Shown one piece after another: positions 22,600 through 36,200 of a stretch of DNA of 64,000 nt. The stretch spans positions 89,958 through 153,957 of the forward strand of contig QKYT01000161.1 of assembly GCA_003550305.1 (NCBI GenBank), written 5' to 3'. The notes beneath the pieces are model-generated. The model saw only the letters and a list, made by a program, of their open reading frames with translations, was not told the origin of the DNA and made no database searches. Each line of letters starts with the position of its first letter. Within the stretch, counting starts at the first letter, position 1. Origin of the DNA: Glomus cerebriforme. Taxonomy: Eukaryota; Glomeromycota; Glomeromycetes; Glomerales; Glomeraceae. A program made the position numbers and the translations under genes.

Positions 22600-24445
22600 A
22601 TTATTTCAACTGAATTTTATTTATTGAATAACATATATCATTTTTGAACAATTAATTTGTATAATCTGTATTAATTATTTATTTCATATGTATTTATTTG
22701 ATTTATGTACAAATATTATTAGATATTAGTTAAATAAATGTTAGAATAATTATTTATTGGTTGTTACATTTAAGATTTTAAAAATGACAAAGTTCCTTAA
22801 TTTTAGGTAAAATCTTAATTAGATATTTTTTTTTGATTAGTGTTGTTAAGATCAAATCACACTATCGATGGGTTCAGTCTAGTTCTATTAGAGGTTTTCA
22901 AGTTATGAGTTGCGGCGGACCAGTTCGGTTCGACTTAGGTTGATGGATCGAGTCGATACTGACTCCTTACCAAGCCGGACCGTTAACAATAACGTGGTTT
23001 TATCTGATGAAGAATATCCAGCTTGTAGTTTGCTATTTTTTATTAAAATTTGTAGAATTATTTATTATTTATTACATTAATTATTGAAATTATTATTTAA
23101 AAATTTGTTACTTATCGAATTACTCGAATTATTCATTATCGCGGATTGTCAAAATAAAAATTCATGTGCATTATTCCTTGATTTTCAATTTATTGTGAGT
23201 TAACAATTCTCTATATATTTGTCAATATTATATAATTATTTAAACTTATATATAAATTAAAGCATGTCTGATATATTTTAATAACATACAGTGCGCGATT
23301 TTTCCATCGTAACCAAGAAAATTACATGATAATTTACATCGAAATAGGAAAGATCCCTTCGCGTTTCTTTTTTTGGGGCACAACTTTCCTACATGCTAAT
23401 CAAAAAATACGCATTCAACCCTTAGAATACTTGGTAAAGATGAAACGTGGAAGTGAAAGGTGACGAAAAATATCGGGCGATTTTCTTTCGAGGCGGTCCT
23501 ACCGCGCCATCCAATTTATATTCAGTATAAACAGTATCAACTGAAGAAAAATTCATGAATTTTTCTTAAACAATTGTAATCTCAGTTTATTAATTGCCTT
23601 TTAAACACTTAAATATTTAAAAATTAAGATGATTGACCAGTTTTTTTAAATAAAAAAAATCTGAAAGTGTAGAAGAATGTATTCATATCGTAATCTCACG
23701 TAATTTTTATTTTTAAAATTTAACAAATCAAATGTTTTAATCCTATGTAATATCAGAAGAGTTAGCGACGATAAAATAAATTCTAATATTTGTTTATTTT
23801 ATTAATTTTCTTAAAACAGTCACAATGTAACAAAATGATGATATTAATATAAAAGTAAAGCTTCAGTTTTTACCATTATATTCAATAAACAAGTATTTTG
23901 AGAATAAAGAACATTGAGGACAGTTATTGTTTATAGGCTTTGACAATTAGTTTATTCCCCGATTTTTCTCGTCACATAATATTAAACTATTTATCTATTA
24001 AAAAAAAAAAAAAAAAGCAAAAGGTGCGCGTTCTCACGCCAGCCATTTTCGTAAAGTTTCTAATATTATTAACAATTTATGGTTGTCGTTGCCTCATCAC
24101 TTTTAATTAACATAACATTACTCCAATAATCACTTTATATGAAAAAAAAAATTGGAGCTATACGTACTGTACTTTATATGATTTAAGCGCATTTGAATTT
24201 AACGATTCAATTTAAATCACGAAATGATCATCAAAAATAACTTACCGAAATTGACTAATTTTTTTTTTTGGACAATGCCACATTATTATTTTGGTTTAGT
24301 GTGACACTTTAGATATAAAAATGAGATTCAAATGTCAATCGTATCACATACTCCTTGTACAACATTCAGAACAACGGGGTATTAAAGGCGGCGATTTAAA
24401 GTTTTTTTTTTCTTTTTTAGAATTTACGATTCATATTTAAAAAAA
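22600..24445. other. Intergenic region with two GC-richer islands
   Basis: No gene is seen. GC-richer stretches at 22860-22990 (GTTCGGTTCG-type words) and 23330-23530 contrast with the AT-rich surroundings and look like mobile-element debris. Homopolymer A runs occur near 24000. Confidence 0.5.
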
Positions 24446-26729
24446 ATGTCTTCTAACTTTGATATGATAATTATTCAAATAAAAGATCAACCATTACGAA
24501 TATTAGTTCGTCTGAAACTTAATGATAATTTATCAATAATCCGTAAAGAACTCGAAATGAATAATTTTATTGACGATACTTTATTATTTTCAAAAAAATA
24601 TTCTCAAAGTAATAATAATAATGAAAGTTATGAATTAATTAATATAGTACATGAAAATGAAGAAAATATTTTATTGATTGATATTGTAGAAAAATTTGAC
24701 ACTTATTATATTTTATATTTGGTAAATAGTATAGAATCTAATTGGAGATTTTTGATCGATAAACTTAAATTAGAATATGGTCGTATTATAACACCTGATG
24801 GAATTAGGGTAGCTAATAAAAAAGCTTTTATAATTAAGGATTGTGAAATGACTGAAATTGGTTCTGAAGGATTTCAAAATGGTCTTGATTCAAATGAAGA
24901 TGGGATTATGGAAACAGAATTATTTTTTACTGAGGATATACATTTTTCAAATTTTGGATTATCAATTAGATCAAAAAATAATAATTCTATCGATCATCCA
25001 AGTTATTATTCTACAGAGACTAGTAAAATATCTTTAAATTTTAACAAATATTTAGAACTGACTCCAGAATTTATTTATATGGTTAAAGATGCTATCAAAT
25101 CTAAACATTCTAAAAAAGAATTTGAAAAAATTAATGAAGAATTTGGTCAAATCATTTCAGATGAGGTTATTTTAGGTGGAAGATCCGATTTTCCTTCTAT
25201 TACAGAAAATAAGAGTTGTAAATTAATTGAAGGTCAAAATCCTGATAATTTTGAAGACGTTGACGAAAAATTATGGGTTACATCTTTAAAAGGTTTTAAG
25301 AATTTGGATTGTATAAAATTTAAAAATCCGGTCAATATTTTTCAATTCTTACCAAGTGATTTATGTAAAGATTGCTTTATATCTATTTCAAATCCTTCAA
25401 AATTTATTCCCATCAATAATTCCTTGACTAATACTACATTTACCGATAATTATAATGATAATAGTGTCACCTTTATCAAAAATAATAATTTAGGGCCATC
25501 AGAATTGGTAAATTTTATCGTAGTTAATCGCTTTGTTAAATTTATTAATATGAATGAATTATCAGCAATAACTGATATTGATGGAGGTCATTTTGGTACT
25601 ATTTCGAAAGCTATTTGGAAAACAACAAATGATTTTGTAATTTGTAAAAGATTGAAAAATATTCAATCGATTTGTTATAAACAAAAAGAAGCTTTTTTGC
25701 ATGAATTATCTATGCATAAAAGATTGGATTATTGTTCAAGAATTATTCGTATTTTAGGCATAAGTTTTGGTAAGCTTTTTACATATATATATATTTTTTT
25801 AATTAAGTTAAACAATTTTTTTATATTTACTTAAATATATATATTTTTTTAAATAGATGAATATAAACAAGAATATTTGCTTATGATGGAATATGCTGAT
25901 GGTGGAGATTTACGTAAATATCTTCAAGAAAAGTTTACTACATTAACATGGGATGATAAATTCAAATTAGCATATCAAATTACTGAAGGAATAAAATATC
26001 TACATGGAGAAAACATCATTCACCGAGATTTACATTCAAAAAATATAGTAATACATCGAGGAGAAGCCAAAATTATTGATCTTGGGATTGCAAAAAGTAT
26101 AGAAACTGAAACAAATCTTCATCTAGGTATATTTGGAATGATTGCATATATTGATCCTAAAATTTTAGCGGACCCTTCATATAATTATAAACATGATAAA
26201 AGATCTGATGTTTATAGTTTAGGTGTACTAATGTGGGAATTATCAAGTGGATACCCTCCTTTTATTATTGAAAATAATAATACTTTAGGAATTCAGTTAA
26301 TAAATGGGCGTAGAGAAGAACCAATTCCTAATACACCTAAAGAATACTTGGAATTATATAAATTATGTTGGAGCGGTGAGCCTGATTTAAGACCAACTAT
26401 TAATGAAGTATTTATTAAATTAGGAAAAATGTTAGGTATTCAAGATGTTAGCAATTATAATGATGATGATATACAAGGTAATTAATTAATTAAATATATT
26501 TATGTAAAAATAATAACGAAAAAATCTTTTGAATTTTTTTTTTTTCTAGATTTCAAAAGCGAACAACATGATGATAATCAATCTTTTGTAAATAATGATA
26601 CAGGTAAATATTAAATATATTAATATCGACGTTTTACAAATCTTTTTATCTGATTATATTTTTTTTTTTATCGTAGGCGAAATGGGTCAAGATTCAAAAA
26701 TGAACGAATTAAGTCTTGATCCGACCTAA
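24446..26729 (+). CDS. Truncated MACPF-like module fused to a TKL protein kinase
   Basis: Exons 24446-25769, 25857-26477, 26550-26603 and 26677-26729 give 683 residues in frame. The N-terminus has the family leader (LKLNDNLSIIRKELE), the block LEYGRIITPDGIR and the signature FGQIISDEVILGGRSDF. The module stops right after NPVNIFQFLPSDL, so the family C-terminal domain is missing. A polar linker leads at LGPSE to the kinase: GGHFGTI, a Lys in VICKRL, HRDLHSKN (HRD at 497-499), DLG (516-518), and a YSLGVLMWELSSG block. All catalytic residues are present. The paralogue at 40122-43404 has the same kinase, the same exon sizes at the 3' end and the complete MACPF-like part. The short tail exons are acidic and polar. 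Confidence 0.82.
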
Positions 26730-28288
26730 GATCTAAAGATCTAAAAATATAATTAAAAATTTAGTATTAAATATTGGTTTATCAAAAAATAATGGTATTA
26801 TTTTATACAATTCATAATTTAAATTATCAATGTTGAATTAGGAAACTTTTATACGAATGATTGATTTCTTAGTTATAAAATTTGATTTAATTTAATAAAA
26901 TACCATTTCACTTATCATACATTGAAAAAACAAAATATATTGTATAAACGAGTTTCAAAGTTGAATTTCAACGTAACAATAGAAATTCTTCATTTCCTCA
27001 AAAAGTTAAACTTTTATCATCTGTTCGTCCTAAATATTTTGATAATTCCAAAAAAATAGTAACTCCAGGCGGTAATAAGGCTGATTAGATCATACTTTTA
27101 TTATAAATGATTTATCCCATTGTATAATTTGTAAGAAATTACTTTTATTGTAAATCTTACTGACAAGAATTCACATTTTGATAATCAAGTCATATAACTG
27201 CAGATTGAATTAGATTAAAAAATTTTTTTTTCGGAATATTATCTGCAGTTGTCCTATATATGAAGATTTGAAGCAGACAAGCATCGTAAAGCTTATAAAG
27301 GTTTCCAAATTGTCAAAATAAGTACAGATTACGGAAAACGCAGAGATTACAAATACGATGAAGCTGAAAATGACGAGACAAACGAGTCTATATCAATATT
27401 TGATAGAATTCCATACTAGTTACACATCAGTATTTTATATAGTCATAATTTTTGAACTGAATCAAACCATGAAATTGAAAACTTTATATAATGATAATAT
27501 TTATTTCACTATAAAAAAAAAATCGATCAGTATTTACAGTATTAGTTGCATGGGGGCGAAGTTTAGGGTTGGAGTATAATTCAAAGTGAACGCTCTATGA
27601 ATCATTTTTATCGGGCTGATTTTTTTTTTATATTTATTGATTTTTTTTATGACCACAATCACTTGTGATCACGGATTCATATTACATGATCTTATTAAAC
27701 GAATGAACGAAATAAATTAATTTATTCTTATATTAAATAGATAAATCATACAATAGTGGTGTACTTAATCTCTTAAATTTAATAAATCTCTGTATATTCT
27801 TGTGATTATGATTTATAATTAAAAAATATATTGATTACAATACTTTAACGTAAATAAAGAATAATATTTTACAATCTACTTTTCACGGCATTCCTACGAA
27901 TAAACTTAATTATTAACTATTTAATAAGTGTGATGAAATTATTGAATACCTATAACCTTCAAATTTAACATTCGATTTTGTAATGACGACATCTTTGATG
28001 AATAATTTGTGGTGAAGCTGTTGCGTATGTATTTGTAGAATTTTTTTTTCCGTTGAAAAATACTCTTGTTAATACAGTACTTACTATGCATCTTGCTAAA
28101 CTTCTAATCCAAAAATATTCAGCAAGATATGATTCTCAACTCTCATTAAAATAAACATCTTTCAGAATCTAAGCTATATATTGCTCATTTTATTTTGCTT
28201 CTTTTTTTCGACTTATGAATTGTAAAATAAAGTTACATCATTTATAGATCCTTTCAAGATTTGCTTTCATTTTCTTTGATATTGATAG
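26730..28288. other. Gene-poor region with two possible exon remnants
   Basis: Two short open, polar, coding-like stretches on the plus strand stand out: 26950-27088 (contains SSFPQKVKLLSSVRPKYFD, ends in a stop) and 27268-27410 (contains KAYKGFQIVKISTDYGKRRD). I recognise neither. They may be relic exons. The rest is AT-rich without features. Confidence 0.35.
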
Positions 28289-28529
28289 GTTTGACGTAGG
28301 GATTGGAATCGATTCTAAAAAAAATCGAAACTAATAGTAAATTTAATCGAATCGAATCGAATCTCAAAAATTTCTTACATATTAACCAATCTAACTCCAA
28401 AGTAATTTTTAAAGGCACCTAAATGCTGATCATTTTTCCAGAATTAGAAAATATTTCGGAGTCAGCATGGACGTTTATGAAAGAAAATTTAGAGATTCGA
28501 TTAAATCGATTCCAATCCCTAGTTTGACG
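28289..28529. mobile_element. hAT-type MITE with 8-bp target-site duplication
   Basis: The element (28297-28521, 225 bp) has 18-bp perfect terminal inverted repeats beginning TAGGGATTGGAATCGATT. It is flanked on both sides by GTTTGACG, an exact 8-bp duplication. TIRs starting YAGGG and 8-bp duplications are the marks of hAT elements. There is no coding capacity. Confidence 0.88.
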
Positions 28530-29171
28530 ACTGCTACACTTCCACGACTATGGTTCTAATATTTTAATTATAAAATTATAAAAAAAAATTGAAATTAATA
28601 TGATTTCATACAAAAATATTTTTAACACTTTTCCTTTAGAATTAGCTGATTGTTCTAAGAAAAATCTGCATCATTTGCAATTAATTACCTTAGATTCAGT
28701 TTCAATAACATAATGTAAAACATCAAAGTTTGTATCAATCCAAACATCAGATACTATAAAATAAATTTCATTCAGTTTAATCGTTATTGCAAAAGTTTGA
28801 TTTCCATTTTTGATATTTTACTTAAATTTCAAAACTTGAATTATATTTCGACGCAAATCTTCCGAATAACTTATTAATAATATATTTCATAAGGGGTAAA
28901 CTATTAATATTTTCTGTCTCTACTCCTTTATTATTTAATTGTTCAAAGGCCAACAAGACTTCAGAAAGACTACTAATTGACCATCTAACTAAATGATTTT
29001 ATGATTATAAGAAACCCATTCCATAACTTCCTGATGATTTTAATTGAGTATCCTGCTAAAATTATTTAATTCATTTATTTAAATCTTGTTGAACAATCAA
29101 TAAATATTTGGTCAATCTTTAAATTTTTTTATCCTTGTTGATTATGAAGTATAATAATAACAATGACCTTG
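28530..29171. other. AT-rich intergenic region
   Basis: I see no gene or structured element in this stretch. Confidence 0.5.
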
Positions 29172-29305
29172 GGTATGTTGTAGCCCAAATTCTACTATGT
29201 CTAACATTTAAAATTTACTAGTCTAGTTTGGGATATAGTTAAATTTTGGACATAGTCCCAAGTTTGATTTGGGATATCCCTTTGGCGTTTGGGCTGCAAC
29301 AGGTA
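29172..29305. mobile_element. Short MITE
   Basis: Ends TGTTGTAGCCCAAA (from 29176) and TTTGGGCTGCAACA (to 29301) are inverted repeats with one mismatch. GGTA occurs directly outside both ends as a likely 4-bp duplication. The interior is non-coding. Confidence 0.6.
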
Positions 29306-29767
29306 TATTTTTTTTTAATATATTAATATACAATTAAAAAGAAGTCATGTTTCTAATATATTATGTGGCAAATTAAATTCCGTATTTGTTTAATCAATTT
29401 CTCAATTAGGCCTTTTTGATCATGTATAATTTATCAATTAGTTGCGAATTTTGAATACTAGGGAGAAATCATGAGTCATTAACCAATTATAGAAGCTTTT
29501 CATGCGAACAAATAGCAATTAATTTATTATCACATTATTGATAAATTTGACTCATTTTTATTCTTAATATTTTTTATTATATAAATACCTCCAAAATTCC
29601 TTAATTATCATATTAAATATATTAAAATACCCTTAGAGCTCATTCACCTTTTTTTAAAAAAAATGCATTATCAGCAAGATGGGTTACTACCTAATTATTA
29701 TCATAAGTTTATTTTCTCTCTATCCCTTTTAACTACTCCCAATTATTCCTTAATAAATTTCTTATTA

Positions 29768-29972
29768 TCTTCCTTATACTGTATATGAGGTCTTCCTCTA
29801 TCAGGCAAGGAAACCTGTAATACCAGTCAGTTAGTCGAGTATCTTCTATCTGGCAGGTTTGGTATTTTTTTTTTTAAATTCCTTTAAACTTCCTCTTCTC
29901 TTCCTTATACTGTATATAGAGGTCTTCTTCGTATCAGGCAAGGAAAGACCGGTCAGATCTGGCTGGTTTGGT
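29768..29972 (+). repeat. Direct repeat of about 80-95 bp, two copies
   Basis: Copies at 29768-29862 and 29899-29972 share TCTTCCTTATACTGTATAT, then ATCAGGCAAGGAAA, a CAGTCAG or CGGTCAG word and ATCTGGCAGGTTTGGT-type ends. They are separated by about 35 T-rich bases. Confidence 0.7.
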
Positions 29973-30283
29973 TTAGACTAGAATTCCCTTTCCATTTTCT
30001 TATATACTTATTGACTACTTTATTTATGAGCTCATGTAATATAAACACCCATCCAGATTTGGAGAAAATGAAGATTTAATGATTTTAAAAGAGAAATTTG
30101 GATTCATTTTATGGATATAATAAAGCTTTATAACTCAGGCAGAAACAGATGATATTCTACGATTTCCGCGAAGAAGATTAAGAGAATGTGTAAAGATGGT
30201 GAATATAACGTGGAATTTTTTTTTCGTCAACAAAATTAACTGGTAGTGGTGTATAAGAAAGACCACAAATAAAAGAGAGCACT

Positions 30284-30349
30284 AGAGAGAAAGAGGGGTA
30301 TAGAAAGACACCAACCAGAGAGAAAGAGGGGTATGAAAAGACACCAAGA
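30284..30349 (+). repeat. 33-bp tandem repeat, two units
   Basis: AGAGAGAAAGAGGGGTAT followed by RAAAGACACCAA occurs at 30284-30316 and 30317-30349 with few differences, in a purine-rich stretch. Confidence 0.75.
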
Positions 30350-33210
30350 AGAAAAGAACGTAAAACAAGGATGAACATTTTTAATAACAAAACCAATAAC
30401 ATGATGAATGACAAAATTACTGAAGAATTAGGTGGATTGGACGAAGTTTATTTTACCATGAGCAGTTGCTCCTTTACAACCATCCAATACTGTAGAAAAT
30501 TAAATGGAATACTGTATGAATTAATATGGAAATGGTTGAATAAATAGGCATAGCAAAAGAATAAGCCAACATACAATATGATAAAATAAACATAAAGGAA
30601 ATTCAGAACAGAATATTTTACAACTTTTGAGTTTATATCATAGTCTAAAGTGAATCCAGGGAAATTTTAATTATGAACAAATGGAAGAAATAATAATAAA
30701 TCAAAATAAACAAATATAGAGAGTAAATTAATGATAAATAAATAATCAAAATCATACGGTGTAAGATCATACGAAAAACTGGGTATATGGGTAGAATAAA
30801 GGACAACAAAAAAATTGGTATAACAAGAAAAAAAATCAGAATTGATCAATTAGAAATAGATATATGATAAATAAATACAAATAGTTATTATTTTGGAGGA
30901 CCGAATATTATTATATTAATTTTTAGTTTATTATATATAATTTCAATAATTCAAATACAATATTTCTTTATTTTTTTTATTATATTTACGAATATTAAAT
31001 AATAAATATAAACCAATATTAAATTGTAAATACCAATGATTATATCAATAAGTATATTATATACTTCTAATATATCAAATGAATGTTATATCATACTTTG
31101 TGTTCTTCAAAATTTTGCAAATAAGTTTATTTTGAAATAAATAGAATTGAAAAATAATTGGCAATATTGAATTTTTTAAAGAAATACATCAGTTTGCGAT
31201 ATAATAATAATAATCTTAATCCACTAAATGAGATTTTTTGATTTTTTATACAAGTGACTAAAGGATGAATTAAATACTATATTTACATTTACAAGCTTGT
31301 TAATTATAAAATATTGTACATAAAATCCTATAAAAAATTTTTAGAAACAACTCCGATTAATGATCATTTTTCTAAAAAATTTTTTTATAGGGAAATAATA
31401 AAGTTAAATTTGGCGAAAACTAAATATAATATATTGTTCATTTATAATATTTTTTCTTCGTAAAAATCAATAAAAAATATAATTTGGATTTACCTTGCAA
31501 TATTTCACATGTTTCTTCATCATATTATTACTATTATATCAAAATTTATAATGTGAATGTGATTTTTATTTAATGTAGCCATCATTTCATCCTCACTTCT
31601 TCTTTTTACAACTGGCCATGGATAATATTATGGATATTATAGTGTAATGTTTTCATCTACAAAAATCTAAAAATTCATGTTGGATATTTATTGCAATTCA
31701 CAATCAAAAAAAAGACCATCCTATCATGTAGATGTTTAGCAAAAATTAAAAAGCTTGATCGACTCACTATTCGCTATATAAAAAAAAAAAAAAATTCTAA
31801 AAAATATAATTGCGCCATAAAATTGATTTTTAGTGTAGTGAAATTTTAATCAATAGATTTTAATATTAATCATAAATTGAATAAAAATCAATAATTTATC
31901 AAAATAGCTTTAATATTAAACAAATAGCCTTCAGAAAGTTTTAATTTTATAAATTATATTTGCTTTCCCTGTAATAGCATTATAAATCTAATTGTTAGTA
32001 ATACAATAGTCAATATTATGCTATTAATATCCTGTTATGTTAACAACTTTAACATAATATATTGCTGACATAAAATCCTGAGATTTTAGCAAAGTGGATT
32101 ATTTGATGAAGGATCTGGTGACTAGGTAAATCAAGACAATTAATTTCCTTTTTTTTTTTTTTATTGATAAATTCAGGTATTGAAGTTTGGCAAAATTGGA
32201 TATCAAAATTTTTCTTGAGTTAAATAATAATTGCAGAAACCTTATTTGGATTGATATGATAAATTGAATTTGAATTTTTCTTTTTAACACTATCCAAACA
32301 TCTTAATCTTTTGGGATCAATTGGAGATTTACAGCAAGAATTTAAAAGAACATGGGTATTCGATAACTTTTACTATTTTACTTTGAATGAGTGATACACA
32401 AAATATAAGATTATGATCAAAATAGTCCTTTATTAAAAAACTTTTTATTGAAGAGAAATGTGACTATCTAATATTGAAAAATCTAAATAAAATTAATACA
32501 AACTAGCCATAACCCATTGTTTCACACTGGGATCAATGAGCTTAAACTAATCTAGTAAATTGTGTACATAAAATATATTCCAGAAATGAGCTGTGATATA
32601 AATAAAAAAAAATCTGATTTATATTCGGGAAAATTAGATCCTACATGGTATCAATAAGTGGCTTAAAGTTTATATTTAGAAATTTATAGCTAATATTGAT
32701 ATCAATGCCGAGTAATTGGCTATATTAAAATGATATAAATTAGGTATGTTTACAATTTATGTTATTAGATACTTTGAAAGACTTCATTATAACAATATTT
32801 TTGATCTGATGTCCTGATGATTCTTGTATAGTATAAGAACTTAAATATGTAATTCTTGATAAAGAAACATATAGCTGATCAGGTATCAACTCTTTTTGTA
32901 ATCAAATATTATTCAAAATAAAGAAAAAAATTGCCTATTTTAAATTTTTTCATGTGATTTATTAAAGTTTCATATCTGATTTATAAAAATTATCTCAATT
33001 ACAAAAAAAAAAAAAATTGCATAAAAAATTATTAAAAAAAATTAATAGGTCCATTCGCCATTTCATTTCGCCAAAACTTAAAATAGAAAAATTCATTTAA
33101 AAAAAAATATGGGCGCGGACGCACCACACGTTACACAATTCATATTTATTTATACAGCGGGTAATCTAAATCTTAACTATTCTTAACATCTATATAACTA
33201 AAAAAATTTG
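30350..33210. other. AT-rich gene-poor region
   Basis: No gene can be supported across this stretch. The ORFs here are short, low-complexity or begin at non-ATG codons. Homopolymer runs at about 31780, 32150 and 33000 are the only visible structure. Confidence 0.55.
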
Positions 33211-36200
33211 TCATATATTTTCATTAAAATTATCTTTAGTTAAAATATATCCCATTAAATCTAAAGGTAGTCCAACTCCCTCTTTATTATCAATCCTTAA
33301 ACTTTTATAATCAGAACATAAAACGCAAATATGTAAGTTTATATTAATAGCTGGTCCAAGCTTTGAAGTACTATTAAAATTAAGTTGAGATGCATTGGAT
33401 ATTTTAACGTTAATGGATTTGTCCTTCCATTCAACTAAATTAATAATATTATCAGGCTCACAATTTGTTAACGGATAATATGCATGAACCGAAATAATAT
33501 ATCCTTCAGATAATGAACAAGGAGTTTCAATAGGATAGTATAATTGATCAGGCTGTAATGTAATTGATTTTATAAAAGATTTAACCTGAACATTTCGATT
33601 ATTTGGACTAAAAACTGATAATTTAGAGGGAATTCCGATAACCATCCATATTACATAACATTTAGTCACATCAATACTTGCCGCTTCTAATTTTTCTAAT
33701 TTTTTAATTATCGCAAAAAATCCACTAAAATCGTACAATCCAAAATTAACATAAATTTCTTCTGATTTTAAATGATTTTTTGAAATAATTGATCCAAATA
33801 CTTCATAATCTTCAACTTCTAAAGATGATTCTAAAATAATATGTTTATAATGCTCAACGTTATTATTATTTAAATCTTTCAAATCAGTAATTCCTGTCAT
33901 TATAATTTTAAAATTATTTTCTAACATATTATCTATTTTTCTTTGTTGTTCCTCTTTGAGAATTTTGTAAAGAGGAATTATATTATCAAATTCAATAGTT
34001 TCCAGGTTATCATTCGTATCTTGAATCCAATTAGGTAAATCATTTTTTTTGATATTTTTTCCTTTTTGTGTTAAAAGATATGAAATATTTAAACTATCTA
34101 AATGTGGTTTTAATGAATCAAATATTGGTGATTCTAAATTAATTTTATCAAATGTATTATATGAAGAGGAATTTGATAAAATATTTTTAAAAGAACTTCC
34201 CAAGATAATTCTTTGTGGAAATAAATGACCATATTCATTAAATATATCTTGTAAAGCTTTTAATGGCTTCATACTTTCAAGTGCTTTTTCTATGGAATGT
34301 TCAAATTCTTTTGTAGGTTTTATAATATCTTCATTTAAGAGAATTTCATATCGTTCAAATTTGACTAGAATATGATTATAATCTCCATAATTTTTAATAT
34401 CATTTTTAATAAATGGAAAAGAGCATAAATTTTTAATTGAAAAAATGTTGTTGGAAATTAACATAGCTTCTAATTTTGTTGATGACCTGATCATTGCTAA
34501 GCTAGATTTATCACTAAAATTAATTTTAGGGGTTTCAATAAAATTAACGGCAATTTTCTTGCTAATTTCTATTTCATGATTTTGATTAATTATGAATCCC
34601 TTAAAAAGATGGAAATCTATGGCCCAGCTTAAAAGATTATTATATGCCGCATCTCCAATCCAATCTTCTAATCTTAACTTCTCTTTAAAATTGATAATTC
34701 CGGGTAGTCTTTTATTTAAAGTTTCAGGATCATATATTGATGATATACTACGTCGTAATTTAGAAGTAGAAATAAGATTATCATAAGAAATTATATCAAT
34801 TGTTTTATTTTGGTACAAATTATTTATCCATTTGATTGATTTTTCATGAATATTTAGATTTTCATCATCAAAATTTTTCATTTGATACAAATTGTCCATC
34901 CAATTGATTAACTCTTCATAAGTATTTAGCTTTTTCCCGTCCAATGTTTTCATTTCTGGTAAAAGATTCAAACAGAATAAATCATCAAATTGAATTTCTA
35001 TAGAATATTTAACTGAATTATATGCACAGAACAGATGAAATTTTAAAATTTCAATTTGCGTTTGAGTAACTGAACTAAATTTTTTAATAAATAATTTACT
35101 GCCAACTAAAACTTTTCTTGCAAAAAAATGTCCATACAATTCATGTAAGTCTTCATCATTCTCCATGTATTGTGAAAAAGATTCCAATGAATCACCTTTA
35201 TAGGTGATTTCAGCAATTGGAAAATTAACGCACACATCAGATGGTTGTAATGTATTATTAATATCATCTTTGTTAGAATAAAAGTTGAACAAATTTTCTG
35301 AAGAATCGAAATCATTTATATTGGTATATACTATAGGTTGTCCATCACATAAGTCAATATTTAATTCGCCATTCTCCGTAAAAATAGCTTGTTTACCTGG
35401 CTGTATGTTGCATCTATCCAAGAATAAACCATGGTTCAATTTCAACTGATGAATCACTTGATTATTGGTTGCATCGGTTATCCTTTCAATAATTTTCGTA
35501 AGTAATACAGTACTATTTAATTGATTTAACGAACCTAATAAATTAATAAAAATGATTAGTTTAGTTATTAATTATGAAATTTAATAAATATACCACGGTT
35601 TTCTAATTAACGCCTGTAAGTTTTTTTTTCACGGTGAAATGAGTTTAGCTTATAATTAGAAATTCCATGATATAAATCAGTTATTCCACGGATCATCCTC
35701 AATAAATGGATTCCCGTGAAATAACTATTACTTATTTATTAATTACTACCTTTTATACCAATTAGGGAAGTCGAAGTTATATCTGTTTAATATAAAATTT
35801 ATTAGTAAAATAAATTTATATAAATAAATATATTAAATTTACTAACTTTTTAGAATTTCCCGTGTAGTTTTATCAATACGATAAGCACAATAGGATTCAA
35901 AATTTATTTTAATAAGTGTCGGAACTTCTAAATTTAAATGAAGTTCTACTTCCTTAGCCAAATTATTTTCTGTATTTGATGTAATTTTACTTGCTGATTT
36001 TACTGATTCAGTTACTTTCATATCTTTCATATAACTAGTAATATTAGCATGTAACTTATCCCATACTTTTAATTTGTAATATTTCTGACATGTGGTCTTC
36101 AAGTGATTCAGTAGTATAGCTCTTGACTTTTCTCTTCGTTTTTTATTGATTCTAATTGCTTTTTGGTCACCGCCATTATGAATATTTATCGGGGGATTGT

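Noticed and set aside
30178..30849. Membrane-like ORFs on the minus strand
   Set aside because: They arise from the 33-bp tandem repeat and purine-rich DNA; no conserved features.
34592..34786. ORFs antisense to the fusion genes (also 36209-36826, 46428-47024, 47619-47843, 49834-50085)
   Set aside because: They are shadows of conserved coding exons on the other strand.
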